A DNA stretch of 64,000 nucleotides from CAWKGV01 sp963849305 (GTDB lineage Bacteria; Pseudomonadota; Alphaproteobacteria; Acetobacterales; Acetobacteraceae), in the NCBI GenBank assembly GCA_963849305.1, contig CAWKGV010000010.1, positions 1 to 64,000 of the forward strand, given 5' to 3'. A program made the position numbers and the translations under genes. Each line of letters starts with the position of its first letter. Within the stretch, counting starts at the first letter, position 1. Under the pieces are notes generated by a model. The model had not been told where the DNA came from. It was given only the letters and a program-made list of their open reading frames with translations, and did no database searches. Positions 34,404 to 43,313 of this stretch are shown piece by piece.

Positions 34404-34710
34404 ATCGCCGCACTTTGACCTCGGCCCTGGAGCGCTATGAACGCATTGCGCGGTTGTATGACCTGGCCCGAATTAACGAACCGCGCATTTTGTAGCATAA
34501 ACGGACAGAGCGGGAACGCGGCCGCGGCAAGCGGCTGAAAAGCCAGCGATCGCTGGTGACAGCGCTGTCGGGCGGGTGTCGGCAAACAGGTGATTTCCGA
34601 CGGCCGTGCAAATCCTGCGTCGACGGCCGGTTCGACCCCTGAAAATCTGCACGACAAACCCTGCGGAATAACCCAGCGTACGGAAACCGCGCGTTGGGGG
34701 TTTTCCGCAC
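34404..34710. other. Intergenic stretch with no supported gene
   Basis: A short reading (ERYERIARLYDLARINEP) ends at 34492 and matches nothing I can name. The remainder up to the Tn3 scar holds no clear gene or RNA. Confidence 0.3.
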
Positions 34711-34861
34711 ATGCTGGTCGGCTACATCCGGGCTGAACCTGGTCGTCACGGCCGTCATTCTGTGGAACACCCGCTATCTCGACCGGGCCATCGCCGCCTT
34801 GCGCGCGACGGAGAAGGTTCCAGACGAGCGCTGGCGCACCTCTCTCCGCTCGGCTGGGAGT
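34711..34861 (+). pseudogene. Tn3-family transposon scar (TnpA C-terminus)
   Basis: From 34727 the reading SGLNLVVTAVILWNTRYLDR continues to AIAALRATEKVPDE and, in a shifted frame, ALAHLSPLGWE: the conserved C-terminal segment of Tn3 transposases, cut before the final residues. Directly upstream, ATG at 34711 reads MLVGYIR, which is how Tn3-type resolvases begin, suggesting an internal deletion joined tnpR and tnpA. The resolvase part is only seven codons and so uncertain. Confidence 0.55.
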
Positions 34862-34944
34862 AAGGCGAAAGAGCTGCGCATTCCGACGCTTTTAGCACCG
34901 TGCGCTTCGCTCTACCGTCGTTCGGATAGGGAGCGGAGCCAGCT

Positions 34945-35304
34945 CCGAATTCCGGCTCCCCCAGCGTTCCGTTGCTCAGGGCAAGCAGCGTGACCACCCT
35001 CTCCGCGGGACCGATGCTCCCGAGTTCACGGCCGTTCATCTCCAAGAACGTCAGGCACAAGGTCCAAGCGGTCCGTTTGTTCCCGTCGAAAACGGGCTGC
35101 GGGCGACGATGCCAGACGCGTACACCGCCGCGAGATCGAACAGGTCAGGCGTCGGCGTGGCATAGGCCAGAAGCTGGCGCGGGCGGGCGAGCGCGCTTGC
35201 CAAGAGCGACGCATCGCGGGTGCCAGGCCGGCCACCGTGTTCGCTGACCAACCATGGAGGAGCGTCGCGACCCAATCGTGAACGAACTCGGGCTTGTCCG
35301 TCAC
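34945..35304 (-). pseudogene. Doc/Fic-family toxin, frameshifted
   Basis: Leftward from about 35304 the fragments SEHGGRPGTRDASLLASAL, RPRQLLAYATPTPDLFDLAA, and, in another frame, FDGNKRTAWTLCLTFLEMNG match death-on-curing proteins. The catalytic HxFxxGNKR box is broken: a frame change lies inside it and the histidine position is serine (SPF). Intact Doc phosphorylates EF-Tu. An antitoxin-like remnant precedes it. Confidence 0.6.
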
Positions 35305-35480
35305 CCGCTTGGCGAGTTCGCGCAGAATGGCAAACTCGCGATTCGTGACGCGGCGCGCGATCTTGACCTGACGCTCAAGGGCCAGATCGAGCTTCGAGAC
35401 GCGAAAGCCATCTGGTTCCTCGATCAGCGTCAGCTCCTGGCCCGGCTCGATGCCGAGCCGGACGCAAGTCTCGGCCGGAG
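35305..35480 (-). pseudogene. AbrB/MazE-like antitoxin remnant
   Basis: Leftward reading LGIEPGQELTLIEEPDGFRV followed by SKLDLALERQVKIARRV and FAILRELAK resembles AbrB-type antitoxin DNA-binding proteins, which typically pair with Doc or PIN toxins. The N-terminus is garbled upstream of 35440. Together with the Doc remnant it forms a decayed toxin-antitoxin locus. Confidence 0.45.
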
Positions 35481-35569
35481 ATCCGCAAGATCATAGATCA
35501 CAAAACGCGGGACGCCTTGCCCCGACGCCGGCAACGCCCTTCTCTCGTGCATTTCAGGGAACAGGCAGA

Positions 35570-36604
35570 ATGCTGCGACTCTCGGTGCTCGATCAAGCGA
35601 CGGTCATCACCGGCCGCTCGCCCGACGCCTCGATTCGCGAGAGCCTGGCGCTGGCCCGGCACTGCGAGGCGCTGGGCTACGCCCGTTACTGGGTGGCGGA
35701 GCACCACAACACACCGAGCATCGCCTGCGCCGCGCCCGAGGTGCTGATCGCCGCCATCGCCGCCACCACCTCGCGCATCCGGGTTGGCAGCGCCGGGGTG
35801 ATGCTGCCGCATTATTCGGCGCTGAAGGTGGCCGAGCAGTTTCGGCTGTTGGAGGCCATCGCGCCCGGCCGGATCGACCTCGGGCTGGGGCGCGCGCCGG
35901 GTTCGGACGGGCTCACCGCATTCGCGCTCAATCCGCTGGCCGAGACCGCCGCCGAGCAGTTCCCGGCCCAGGTCCGCGACCTGCTCGCCTGGCTCGCCGG
36001 CGAGCGGCTGATCGAGGGTCATCCGTTCCGCGACATCACCGCCCAGCCGGCCGGGCCGACCTTGCCGGAAGTCTGGGTGCTCGGCAGCTCCGATTACGGC
36101 GCCCAGGTCGCCGCTTATTTCGGGCTCCCGTACTGCTTCGCGCACTTCATCACCGATGGCCGCGGCTGCGCGCAGGCGCTGACGCTCTATCGCGAGCAAT
36201 ACCAGCCGAGCGCGCGACATCCGGCGCCGCACCCGGCGATTTGCGTCTGGGCGGTGGCGGCGGACACCGAGACCGAGGCCGCCCGGCTGTTCACCTCACG
36301 CGAACTGCAACGCCTGCGGCGCGACCAAGGGGTGTTCGCGCCCCTGCCCTCGCCCGAGGAAGCCGCGGGTCACCAGTATTCCGAGCCGGAGCTGGCGCGG
36401 CTCGCGCGGTTGCGGGCGCGCTCGATTTACGGCACCCCGAACGTCGTGGGAGCAAGGTTGCGCGAACTGGCCAGCGAACTTGGGGTGGAAGAGGTCGCGG
36501 TGCTGACCACGGTGCACGACGCGCACGCGCGTCGGCAGTCCTATACGCTGCTGGCGGAGGCGTTCGGGCTAGAGGCGAAAGAGGTCGCGCACGCCGCCGA
36601 ATGA
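35570..36604 (+). CDS. LLM-class flavin-dependent oxidoreductase (luciferase-like, first copy)
   Basis: 344 residues of the bacterial-luciferase-like TIM barrel. The N-terminal block is LSVLDQATVITGRSPDAS with YWVAEHHNTPSIACAAPEVL (conserved AEHH), then GSAGVMLPHYSALKVAEQF and PGRIDLGLGRAPG. It resembles the MsnO8/YhbW-type branch. Start ATG 35570. Uses reduced flavin from a partner reductase; the substrate is unknown. The 3' end overlaps the convergent small membrane protein gene by 36 bp. Confidence 0.85.
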   Translation: MLRLSVLDQATVITGRSPDASIRESLALARHCEALGYARYWVAEHHNTPSIACAAPEVLIAAIAATTSRIRVGSAGVMLPHYSALKVAEQFRLLEAIAPGRIDLGLGRAPGSDGLTAFALNPLAETAAEQFPAQVRDLLAWLAGERLIEGHPFRDITAQPAGPTLPEVWVLGSSDYGAQVAAYFGLPYCFAHFITDGRGCAQALTLYREQYQPSARHPAPHPAICVWAVAADTETEAARLFTSRELQRLRRDQGVFAPLPSPEEAAGHQYSEPELARLARLRARSIYGTPNVVGARLRELASELGVEEVAVLTTVHDAHARRQSYTLLAEAFGLEAKEVAHAAE

Positions 36605-36856
36605 CCGGCCACGGCGCCAGACCTGATACCGGTACGCGGCCCACGCCACGAGCGCGGACAGGAGAGCCACCGGAACCAGCACCACGATCGCCCAGAGCAC
36701 GATCCACAGGATCAGGGCGGCGAGTGCCAGCACGCCGGCCACGGTGGCCAACGCCAGCGCCACGCCGGCGATCTTCATCGGCAGCGACGGCCCGCGCGGG
36801 GGCGGGAAGCTGCCATCCATCCGGATCTCGATCTCGGGGGGGACACGGTACCGCAT
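36569..36856 (-). CDS. Small membrane protein, hypothetical
   Basis: 95 residues, start ATG 36856. A soluble N-terminus (MRYRVPPEIEIRMDGSFPPP) is followed by two long hydrophobic segments (IAGVALALATVAGVLALAAL, WIVLWAIVVLVPVALLSALV) and a basic tail. It is convergent with and overlaps the LLM gene. Family not recognised. Confidence 0.6.
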   Translation of the reverse strand: MRYRVPPEIEIRMDGSFPPPRGPSLPMKIAGVALALATVAGVLALAALILWIVLWAIVVLVPVALLSALVAWAAYRYQVWRRGRSFGGVRDLFRL

Positions 36857-36935
36857 GGGCCGAAAATGGCGCGCGCGGGATGGCGGTTCAAGCCTCGCGC
36901 GGATGGCCCGATCATGATGAAAAAGGCAGGTGCAG

Positions 36936-37304
36936 ATGCTTATCCTCAGTTGCGGCATCCTCGGTGCGACCGTCCTGCTGGGCCTGATGCTGGTCGGGCT
37001 GCACGCGACGGGGCGGGCGAGGGCGGCCCTGCGGTTGGTCGGCCCCTTGCACGGAACGCTCGGCGCCACGGGGCTTGCCGTGCTGATCGTTGCCTTGCGT
37101 GGCCCGCCGCGTGGCGTATCGATCGGTGCCGGCTCGTTCGGAATGATGGCGGCGGTCCTGCTGGGCCTCGCGCTGCTGGCCGGCTTGCTGGTGCTCGCCA
37201 GGCGGATCCGAAGACGAGACCCGATGCTCGCCATCGGCCTGCACGCAATGCTGGCCATTTTCGGGGTGGTCTTGCTCGCCGCCTACGCGTCCGCGCCGAT
37301 GTGA
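36936..37304 (+). CDS. Four-helix membrane protein, hypothetical
   Basis: 122 residues with four hydrophobic segments (MLILSCGILGATVLLGLMLV, LHGTLGATGLAVLIVAL, FGMMAAVLLGLALLAGLLVL, GLHAMLAIFGVVLLAAYA). ATG at 36936 chosen; a GTG two codons upstream is also possible. A His in each of three helices (GLHATG, GPLHGT, GLHAML) would suit heme or metal ligation, but this is speculative. It lies 26 bp upstream of the second LLM gene and is probably cotranscribed. Confidence 0.6.
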   Translation: MLILSCGILGATVLLGLMLVGLHATGRARAALRLVGPLHGTLGATGLAVLIVALRGPPRGVSIGAGSFGMMAAVLLGLALLAGLLVLARRIRRRDPMLAIGLHAMLAIFGVVLLAAYASAPM

Positions 37305-37330
37305 ACGGCGGCTTGGAAAAGGAGGAAGCA

Positions 37331-38299
37331 ATGAAGATCGGGCTGTTCATGAACACGCAGTTTCCCGAGGGGGTGAACGTCATGGCGCGCGTGCCGGACC
37401 TGGTGGAGCAGGTGCGCACGGCGCGGCAAAGCGGGTTCGCCTCGGTCTGGTTCCCGCATCACTACCTGACCGCGCCACTGCAAATGCTCCAGCTCGTGCC
37501 GGTGATGGCCTACCTGCTGCCCGAGGCGAAGGGCATGACGGTCGGTCCCGGCATCCTGATCCTGCCGCTGCTGAACCCCGTGCATGTCGCCGAGGAAGCC
37601 GCCACGCTCGACGTGCTGAGCGAAGGCAATTACGTGCTCGGTGTCGGCCTCGGCTATCGCGAGGGCGAGTTCGCCGCGTTTGGCATGGCGTTGTCCGAGC
37701 GCGCCGCCCGTTTCAACGAAAGCATCGCCCTGATCCGCCGCCTCTGGGCCGAGGACCGGGTAACGCATAAAGGCCGGTTCTATGAGGTGCGCGAGCACGG
37801 CATCAGCCTCAAGCCGGCGCGCGGCGGGATTCCGATCTGGGTGGCGGCGCAGGCCGACCCCGCGATCCGCCGCGCCGCGCGGATCGGCGATGCATGGCTG
37901 ATCGTGCCCTCCGCCACGCTGCCGGAAGTGGCGCGGCAGATGCGGGTCTATCGCGAGGCGCTGAGCGAGGCCGGCCGGCACCCGGACTGCTTTCCGATCG
38001 AGCGGGAGTGCTATGTCGGCGCGAGCCGCGCATCGGCGTTCGAGGAATGTCGCGGCCCGCTCGAATACAAATACGCGACCTATGCGTCGTGGGGCTTGCG
38101 GGCCAGCGCGCAGGTGCCGTTCGAGGAGTTCGCGCGCGATCGCTTCATCATCGGCGACAAAGAATTCGTGCGCGACGAGGTGGCGCGCTATCGCGAGGCG
38201 CTCGGCGTGGATCACCTCATCATGCGCGTGCAGTGGCCGGGACTGGAGCAGGACAAGGCGCTCGCCTCGATCCGGCGGCTGGGTGAGTTGTTCGGCTAA
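37331..38299 (+). CDS. LLM-class flavin-dependent oxidoreductase (second copy)
   Basis: 322 residues, start ATG 37331 behind GGAGGAAGCA. Luciferase-like barrel: MKIGLFMNTQFPEGVNVM, SVWFPHHYLTAPLQMLQ, GPGILILPLLNPVHVAEEAA, and EGNYVLGVGLGYREGEF. It is closer to F420/FMN-type oxidoreductases than the 35570 gene. Probable role is oxidation of a small organic substrate with a reduced flavin or F420 cofactor; exact reaction not derivable. Confidence 0.85.
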   Translation: MKIGLFMNTQFPEGVNVMARVPDLVEQVRTARQSGFASVWFPHHYLTAPLQMLQLVPVMAYLLPEAKGMTVGPGILILPLLNPVHVAEEAATLDVLSEGNYVLGVGLGYREGEFAAFGMALSERAARFNESIALIRRLWAEDRVTHKGRFYEVREHGISLKPARGGIPIWVAAQADPAIRRAARIGDAWLIVPSATLPEVARQMRVYREALSEAGRHPDCFPIERECYVGASRASAFEECRGPLEYKYATYASWGLRASAQVPFEEFARDRFIIGDKEFVRDEVARYREALGVDHLIMRVQWPGLEQDKALASIRRLGELFG

Positions 38300-38367
38300 G
38301 TCTAGCCCGCGTTGACGCGCCCGCCCTCTCGTCGTCCCCTTCCGGCACACTGCCCCGGGAGGAGAGG

Positions 38368-39960
38368 ATGACGCAGGGCCGGCTCAAAGTCTTCGGATGG
38401 GGACGCGAGGGCGAGGCGATGACGCCCGATGAAGAGGCGTCCGCTCTCGCGCATTATCGCGAGCTGTTCAAGGTTGATGACTTCCAGTCCGTGCGCGTGC
38501 CCACACTGGAAGATCTGCGGTTGCGAACGCCCCGCCTCGCCCCGCCCGCCAGCCTCGCAGGCATCTGCATCACCGAGCGGTACGACCGCGCCGCGCACGC
38601 TTTCGGCAAGTCGTATCCCGACACGGTGCGGGGAATGACCGGCGACTACGCGAGCGCGCCGGATGTAGTCGCCTATCCGCGGTCCGAGCAGGAAGTCGTC
38701 GCGGTGATGAACTGGGTGGACGGGGCGCGGGCGCTGCTCGTCCCGTTCGGCGGCGGCAGTTCCGTGGTGGGCGGCGTCACCGTCGCGGAGGCGGAGCAGA
38801 CACCGCTGGTGACGCTCGACCTGCGCGAGCTGGACAAGCTACTGGAATTCGACCGGAGTTCCCGCGCGGCACGCATCCAGGCCGGCGCGTTCGGCCCGGC
38901 GCTGGAGGCACAGCTCAAGCCGCACGACGTTTCGCTGCGCCATTTTCCGCAGAGCTTCGAATACTCCACGCTCGGCGGCTGGATCGCCACCCGCTCGGGC
39001 GGGCATTTCGCCAGCCTTTACACGCATATCGACGAGTTCGTCCAAAGCCAGCGCGTGGTCACGCCGGCCGGCGTCCTGGAGACGCGGCGCCTGCCCGGCT
39101 CCGGCGCCGGCCCCAGCGCGGACCGGCTGTTCATCGGCTCCGAGGGCGTGCTCGGGGTCATCACCGAGGCATGGATGAGGGTGCAGGACCGCCCGCGCTT
39201 CCGTGCCGGAGCGGCGGTGCGCTACCAGGACTTCCATGCCGCGGCGCGCGCCGTGCGCGCGATCAGCCAGGCCGGGCTCTACCCGGCCAACTGCCGCATC
39301 CTCGATCCCCAAGAAGCCCGCAACACCGGCGCGGGGGACGGTCGCTCGGCGATCATGGTGCTCGCGTTCGAATCCGCCGACCATGAGCTGGGCGCTTGGA
39401 TCGGCCGCGCGCTGGAGTGCTGCGCCGATCACGGCGGCACCCCGGAGGACACGGACGGCCCCGAAGCGTCCCGCCAGGGCGCGGCTGAACGCTGGCGCAC
39501 CGCCTTCATCCGGATGCCATACGCGCGCGAACGCATGGCGCCGCGAGCGATCATCACCGACACGTTCGAGACCGCGATCACGTGGGATCGCTTCGAGGCA
39601 TTCCATGCCAAGATCGTCGAGGCGACCGAGACCGCGATCCGCGCGGCCACCGGCCGGCCGGGCCAAGTGACGTGCCGCTTCACCCACATTTATCCGGATG
39701 GCCCGGCGCCCTATTTCACCTTCCACGCGCTCGGCCGGCACGGCGCGTTGCTGGATCAGTGGCGGGCGATCAAGACCGCCGCGAGCGATGCGCTGGTCGA
39801 GGCCGGCGGCACCATCACCCATCACCACGCGGTCGGCCGCGATCACCGGCCCTGGTACCACCGCGAGCAGCCGACGCTGTTCACGGATGCGTTGCGGGCG
39901 GTGAAGCGGACACTCGACCCGCGCGGCATCATGAATCCGGGGGTTCTTATCGACGCGTAA
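38368..39960 (+). CDS. FAD-linked oxidase (alkyldihydroxyacetonephosphate-synthase-like)
   Basis: 530 residues of the VAO/PCMH flavoprotein fold: the FAD-binding segment LLVPFGGGSSVVGGVT, the block PQSFEYSTLGGWIATRSGG typical of AGPS-type proteins, RLFIGSEGVLGVITEAW, and the C-terminal THHHAVGRDHRPW with the histidine cluster used in AGPS catalysis. Ends DPRGIMNPGVLI, standard for the family. GGGAGGAG precedes ATG 38368. In this context oxidation of a 2-hydroxy acid is more likely than ether-lipid synthesis, though both remain possible. Confidence 0.85.
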   Translation: MTQGRLKVFGWGREGEAMTPDEEASALAHYRELFKVDDFQSVRVPTLEDLRLRTPRLAPPASLAGICITERYDRAAHAFGKSYPDTVRGMTGDYASAPDVVAYPRSEQEVVAVMNWVDGARALLVPFGGGSSVVGGVTVAEAEQTPLVTLDLRELDKLLEFDRSSRAARIQAGAFGPALEAQLKPHDVSLRHFPQSFEYSTLGGWIATRSGGHFASLYTHIDEFVQSQRVVTPAGVLETRRLPGSGAGPSADRLFIGSEGVLGVITEAWMRVQDRPRFRAGAAVRYQDFHAAARAVRAISQAGLYPANCRILDPQEARNTGAGDGRSAIMVLAFESADHELGAWIGRALECCADHGGTPEDTDGPEASRQGAAERWRTAFIRMPYARERMAPRAIITDTFETAITWDRFEAFHAKIVEATETAIRAATGRPGQVTCRFTHIYPDGPAPYFTFHALGRHGALLDQWRAIKTAASDALVEAGGTITHHHAVGRDHRPWYHREQPTLFTDALRAVKRTLDPRGIMNPGVLIDA

Positions 39961-40213
39961 ACCGTCTGGCGCCGGCTGGCCGGTTGCCTAGGGCAAACGC
40001 CGATACTCCGTCGATAGCTCATATCGCCCGCAGGTCGCGCGGGCACGCAAGCCTGCTGCAAGTGCGGAAAAAATGGAGCGGCGCGCGGCCAAATGCGGTC
40101 GCGCAAGCCTTAGTGCCAACTCGCAGCCTTGTGACCCACGAAAGCATCTTGCGGGGAGTAACCGCCGCGCATGAGTGCAGTATAGCCGACGAAGCTCTCG
40201 CAGGAGCACGATC

Positions 40214-40525
40214 ATGTACCTAGCCCGCTTTTCATACGATGTGCTGCCGATCAATCGTCAGCGCGCCATCGACTTCATTCGCCGCGAGGTCGAAGCGGCC
40301 CGCGGCAAGGAACTTCATGCCAGGCTGCTTGTGCCGCTGACCAGAGGCGAAGCCGGAGCCGCACTGCAATTCGAAGTAGAACTCGGCAGCCTGGATCAGC
40401 TCGACGGCTTCCGCCAGCGAGGGATCGGCGAGGGTACCGGTGAGTGGATGCACGCGTTTAGCGAGATCCTGCTCTCGCCGCCCAGTGTCGAGATCCTTCG
40501 CGTGGACGAGAGCCGGGGCGGCTGA
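40214..40525 (+). CDS. Hypothetical protein, possible dimeric alpha/beta barrel
   Basis: 103 residues (MYLARFSYDVLPINRQRAID), start ATG 40214 behind AGGAGCACG. The alternating pattern with LHARLLVPLTRGEAGAALQF and a C-terminal VEILRVDES is compatible with a small ferredoxin-like barrel fold. No recognised family. The flanks (39961-40213 and 40526-40768) contain no supported gene. Confidence 0.5.
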   Translation: MYLARFSYDVLPINRQRAIDFIRREVEAARGKELHARLLVPLTRGEAGAALQFEVELGSLDQLDGFRQRGIGEGTGEWMHAFSEILLSPPSVEILRVDESRGG

Positions 40526-40768
40526 TCGCTGCGGTGGCGGATCGGTTGTCCCCAGGAATGGTGGGCAAGTCTGTGGATAATTTCATCACAACAGCGTAAG
40601 GGCGAGCCTTTTCGCGCCTCTCATCCGATTGCCCAAAACGCGGGCACCGCAAGGATGAAGGCCAGAGCACGGTCGTTTCGATGCGGCCACGATTAGCTGC
40701 TCCCCCGCTGACAGAATTTCCGCAGAACGGAGCGGAAGTGGATGAAAACAAGGCCCAAGAACGAGACC

Positions 40769-41581
40769 TCAATCGTTTGACTGATCGACGATCGGGGCCG
40801 CCGCCTGCGGCGAGATGGCCCAGAAGGTGAAGCTCTCCTCAATGTAGAGCCGCACGCGCTCGGCGTCATGGCTGAGATAGCCGATGGAGAAATCCTGGCC
40901 CACCGTCAGCTCGAAATCGCCCCCGCGCATCGACACCACCAAGGCGCCGTCAAGCCCCGGCGCCCAGACCAGCGGACCATCCAACAGTCGCCGAACATGT
41001 TCGATCACCGGATAACCGTCCTTCGTGGCTTCCGTCAGATCAGTGTAGCACCGCTCGCTGAGCGCGATGGCGAACGGGCCACCCACGCCCCGGTCGCGGA
41101 GCTTGTTGAGCGCGTTGGCCAGGACGACAGGGTATTTCGTGACATCGTCGCCGAGGCGCAGCGCGAGGTCCGGCTGGGCCTCGCACATGCCGCGAATGCT
41201 CGCCGCGGGATAGCCGTGGAAGATGGCGCGGTCTTCCACCATGGCGATGTTGCGCGCGGCCTCAGTGACGGGATCGGTGTCCGGATCCTTGGCCCCGCGA
41301 TCGACGGCATCCAGTTCGCTGCGTCGCATCTCGAAGGGAACCCGAAGCTCGATGAATGGCAGCACGCGGCGTATTCTTGCTTCCACGCCGGCACGCGGCG
41401 GCGGGGTCAGCGCCTCCGCCCGTCCGATCCCGACCGCCGATGCGTCCCAGCCTTGCGGTCCATTGAAATCGACCAGCTTGCGCGCGGCCAGGATCGTCTT
41501 CAGCGTCCGGGTGGCCTCGGATTCGATCTCGCGCCAGGCAGCGGCCGAAACGGGCGCGAGTTCGCGGAACAGATGGTTCAT
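40769..41581 (-). CDS. Family 1 encapsulin shell protein
   Basis: 270 residues, the usual length for T=1 encapsulins (linocin M18/HK97-fold). It starts MNHLFRELAPVSAAAWREIE, with the internal blocks LAARKLVDFNGPQGWDASAV, PFIELRVPFEMRRSELDAVD, and GPFAIALSERCYTDLTEATK, ending FTFWAISPQAAAPIV. It self-assembles into a 60-mer compartment. The start overlaps the cargo ferritin gene stop (ATGA), so shell and cargo are coupled. Confidence 0.92.
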   Translation of the reverse strand: MNHLFRELAPVSAAAWREIESEATRTLKTILAARKLVDFNGPQGWDASAVGIGRAEALTPPPRAGVEARIRRVLPFIELRVPFEMRRSELDAVDRGAKDPDTDPVTEAARNIAMVEDRAIFHGYPAASIRGMCEAQPDLALRLGDDVTKYPVVLANALNKLRDRGVGGPFAIALSERCYTDLTEATKDGYPVIEHVRRLLDGPLVWAPGLDGALVVSMRGGDFELTVGQDFSIGYLSHDAERVRLYIEESFTFWAISPQAAAPIVDQSND

Positions 41582-41961
41582 CTTCTTCCGGCTCCGCAGG
41601 CGCGCAGACTGCCGATCGACAAACTGCCATCCGACTCAGGACCAGCGGGCGAACTCCCTCCGCCATCGCCATTCTCCGCGTCTCGGATCGGACCGGCCAT
41701 GTAGAGATAGGTTCGGAGCTGCTTTTCGAAGCCGGCATCGTTCCGACGCAGCCATTCCAGCAGCATGGAGAAGTGTTCCTTCTCCTCCTCCCGGTTGTTG
41801 ATCAGGACGGACCGGAGTTCCTGATTGTCGCTGGCCTGGATGCGCTGGTCGTACCAGTCGATCGCCTCCAGCTCCTCGATCATCACCGAGAACGCGCGGT
41901 GCCGGTCGAGAATTTCCGGCGTGAGTTGGGATCGTTCCTCGTGGAGCACTTCACCGGCCAT
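41578..41961 (-). CDS. Encapsulated ferritin-like protein (EncFtn) with cargo-loading peptide
   Basis: 127 residues, start ATG 41961. Two helices carry the EncFtn metal and gate residues Glu30, Trp36, Tyr37, Glu60 and His63 (EELEAIDWYDQR and NNREEEKEHFSML), aligning with Glu32/Trp38/Tyr39/Glu62/His65 of the Rhodospirillum rubrum protein. A Gly/Ser/Pro linker leads to the cargo-loading peptide DGSLSIGSLRA near the C-terminus, directing it into the shell. Oxidises Fe2+ for storage inside the encapsulin. Confidence 0.92.
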   Translation of the reverse strand: MAGEVLHEERSQLTPEILDRHRAFSVMIEELEAIDWYDQRIQASDNQELRSVLINNREEEKEHFSMLLEWLRRNDAGFEKQLRTYLYMAGPIRDAENGDGGGSSPAGPESDGSLSIGSLRACGAGRR

Positions 41962-42137
41962 CGAGTCTTTCCTCCCTCTGCTGCCCAGCACCGATGCACG
42001 CAGTATTGGGTGTGTTTCCTCACTCGCAACATCACCTGGCTCAGTTTTGCTTCATAGCGGGGCTGGTTGTAAGGGTTGCAGTTGCTAGACCGACAAGAGC
42101 AGATGCGCGGGCTGACCGGATAAGGGAGGAAAAAAGC

Positions 42138-43313
42138 ATGGCAAGGATCACGTTTTCGCGCGGCCGGAAGCGCAGGTCGATGGTCGCACGGCGCGCCGTC
42201 GTCGCGGTTGGCGCCGCGCTCGGGTTGGCGGCGCTCGGCGCGACGCCGTCGTTAGCGGCGGATGCCGCGTCGTGCGCGCCGGCGAACGGGGTCAAGTTCA
42301 TCTGCAACGCCACCAATGTCGAAGACTTCGCGCCGGTTCCGGACACGCGGTGGGTGTTCGGCAGCGATCTTCCCTCGGCGGCTGACAAGCAAGGATTTTT
42401 GCACCTCTTTGACGCCAGCAAGGACACGGTCTCGAACATCGAGCCCTCCGCGATCGCGATCCGACCGGATAAGCAGCGATACCGTGACTGCCCCGGTGCG
42501 CCGGATATGAAGATCTTCGCCCCGCACGGCCTGGATCTCACGCCGCCTCGGGACGGCCGCGCGGTCCTCTACGTCGTCAATCACGGCGGACGCGAATCGG
42601 TGGAGGCGTTCGACGTCGATCTCAGCAAGGAGCGGCCGGCGTTGACCTGGACCGGATGCGTTGTGGCGCCAAAGGGCTTTTGGCCCGATGCCGTCGCCTC
42701 CTTGCCCGATGGCGGGCTGATCGTGACGAGCCTGTGGGATCCGACCGACCCGCACCGGGTGGATAAGCTGTCCAATGGCGAGCCGGTCGGCGCGCTCGAT
42801 GAATGGCAACCCAGCAAAGGCTGGTCGGAGGTGCCGGGCTCGGCCGGCATGTCCGGACCGAACGGCGTGATCGTGTCCCCGGACGGCAAGTTGATCTTTG
42901 TCGCCGTCTGGTCCGGGCATAAGTTGACACGCATCACGCGGGGGACCAACCCGCCCAAGACCGACAGTGTGCCAACCGGAATCCTGACCGACAACGACCG
43001 CTGGTCGCCCGACGGCAAGACGATCTATGTCGGCGGCCAGGACACGACCGTGAAGCAAGTGCTGAGCTGCTTCGAATCCAACCAGGTTAACTGCAACGTG
43101 CCGTTCAAGATCTACGCCATGGATCCGAGCACGATGAAGCTGACGGTGCTGGTGAAGAGCGGCGTCTATGGCGTGATGGGCGCCGGGACCGGCGCGATCA
43201 GGGAAGGCAACCAGCTCTGGGTCAGCAGCTTCCGGTCCGACAGGATCGCGCTGTTTCCGATAAAGGACACTCTGAAAAAGCCGCTCTCGACACGGTCACG
43301 GAACAGCCTGTAG
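42138..43313 (+). CDS. Secreted SMP-30/paraoxonase-like beta-propeller protein, C-terminus altered by IS
   Basis: 391 residues, start ATG 42138 behind GGGAGGAAA. The signal peptide is AVVAVGAALGLAALGATPSL followed by AADAA. The propeller has repeated blades such as FAPHGLDLTPP, FWPDAVASLPDGGLIVTSLW, GPNGVIVSPDGKLIFVAVWS and DNDRWSPDGKTIYVGG, with calcium-lactonase-like Asn/Asp positions. The native protein would be 376 residues, ending ALFPIK then TAG; an IS5-family insertion at 43261-43264 replaces the stop and adds about 15 residues (DTLKKPLSTRSRNSL). Activity is probably lactonase-like (inference). Confidence 0.75.
   Translation: MARITFSRGRKRRSMVARRAVVAVGAALGLAALGATPSLAADAASCAPANGVKFICNATNVEDFAPVPDTRWVFGSDLPSAADKQGFLHLFDASKDTVSNIEPSAIAIRPDKQRYRDCPGAPDMKIFAPHGLDLTPPRDGRAVLYVVNHGGRESVEAFDVDLSKERPALTWTGCVVAPKGFWPDAVASLPDGGLIVTSLWDPTDPHRVDKLSNGEPVGALDEWQPSKGWSEVPGSAGMSGPNGVIVSPDGKLIFVAVWSGHKLTRITRGTNPPKTDSVPTGILTDNDRWSPDGKTIYVGGQDTTVKQVLSCFESNQVNCNVPFKIYAMDPSTMKLTVLVKSGVYGVMGAGTGAIREGNQLWVSSFRSDRIALFPIKDTLKKPLSTRSRNSL
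43261..43275. repeat. IS5-family left end: TAAA duplication and inverted repeat
   Basis: TAAA (43261-43264) then GGACACTCTGA. The matching right end is TCAGAGTGTCC followed by TAAA at 44429-44443. Confidence 0.75.

Noticed and set aside
40571..40579. TGTGGATAA, a perfect DnaA-box sequence
   Set aside because: Only one box, no cluster, no AT-rich unwinding region and no replication genes; likely chance.
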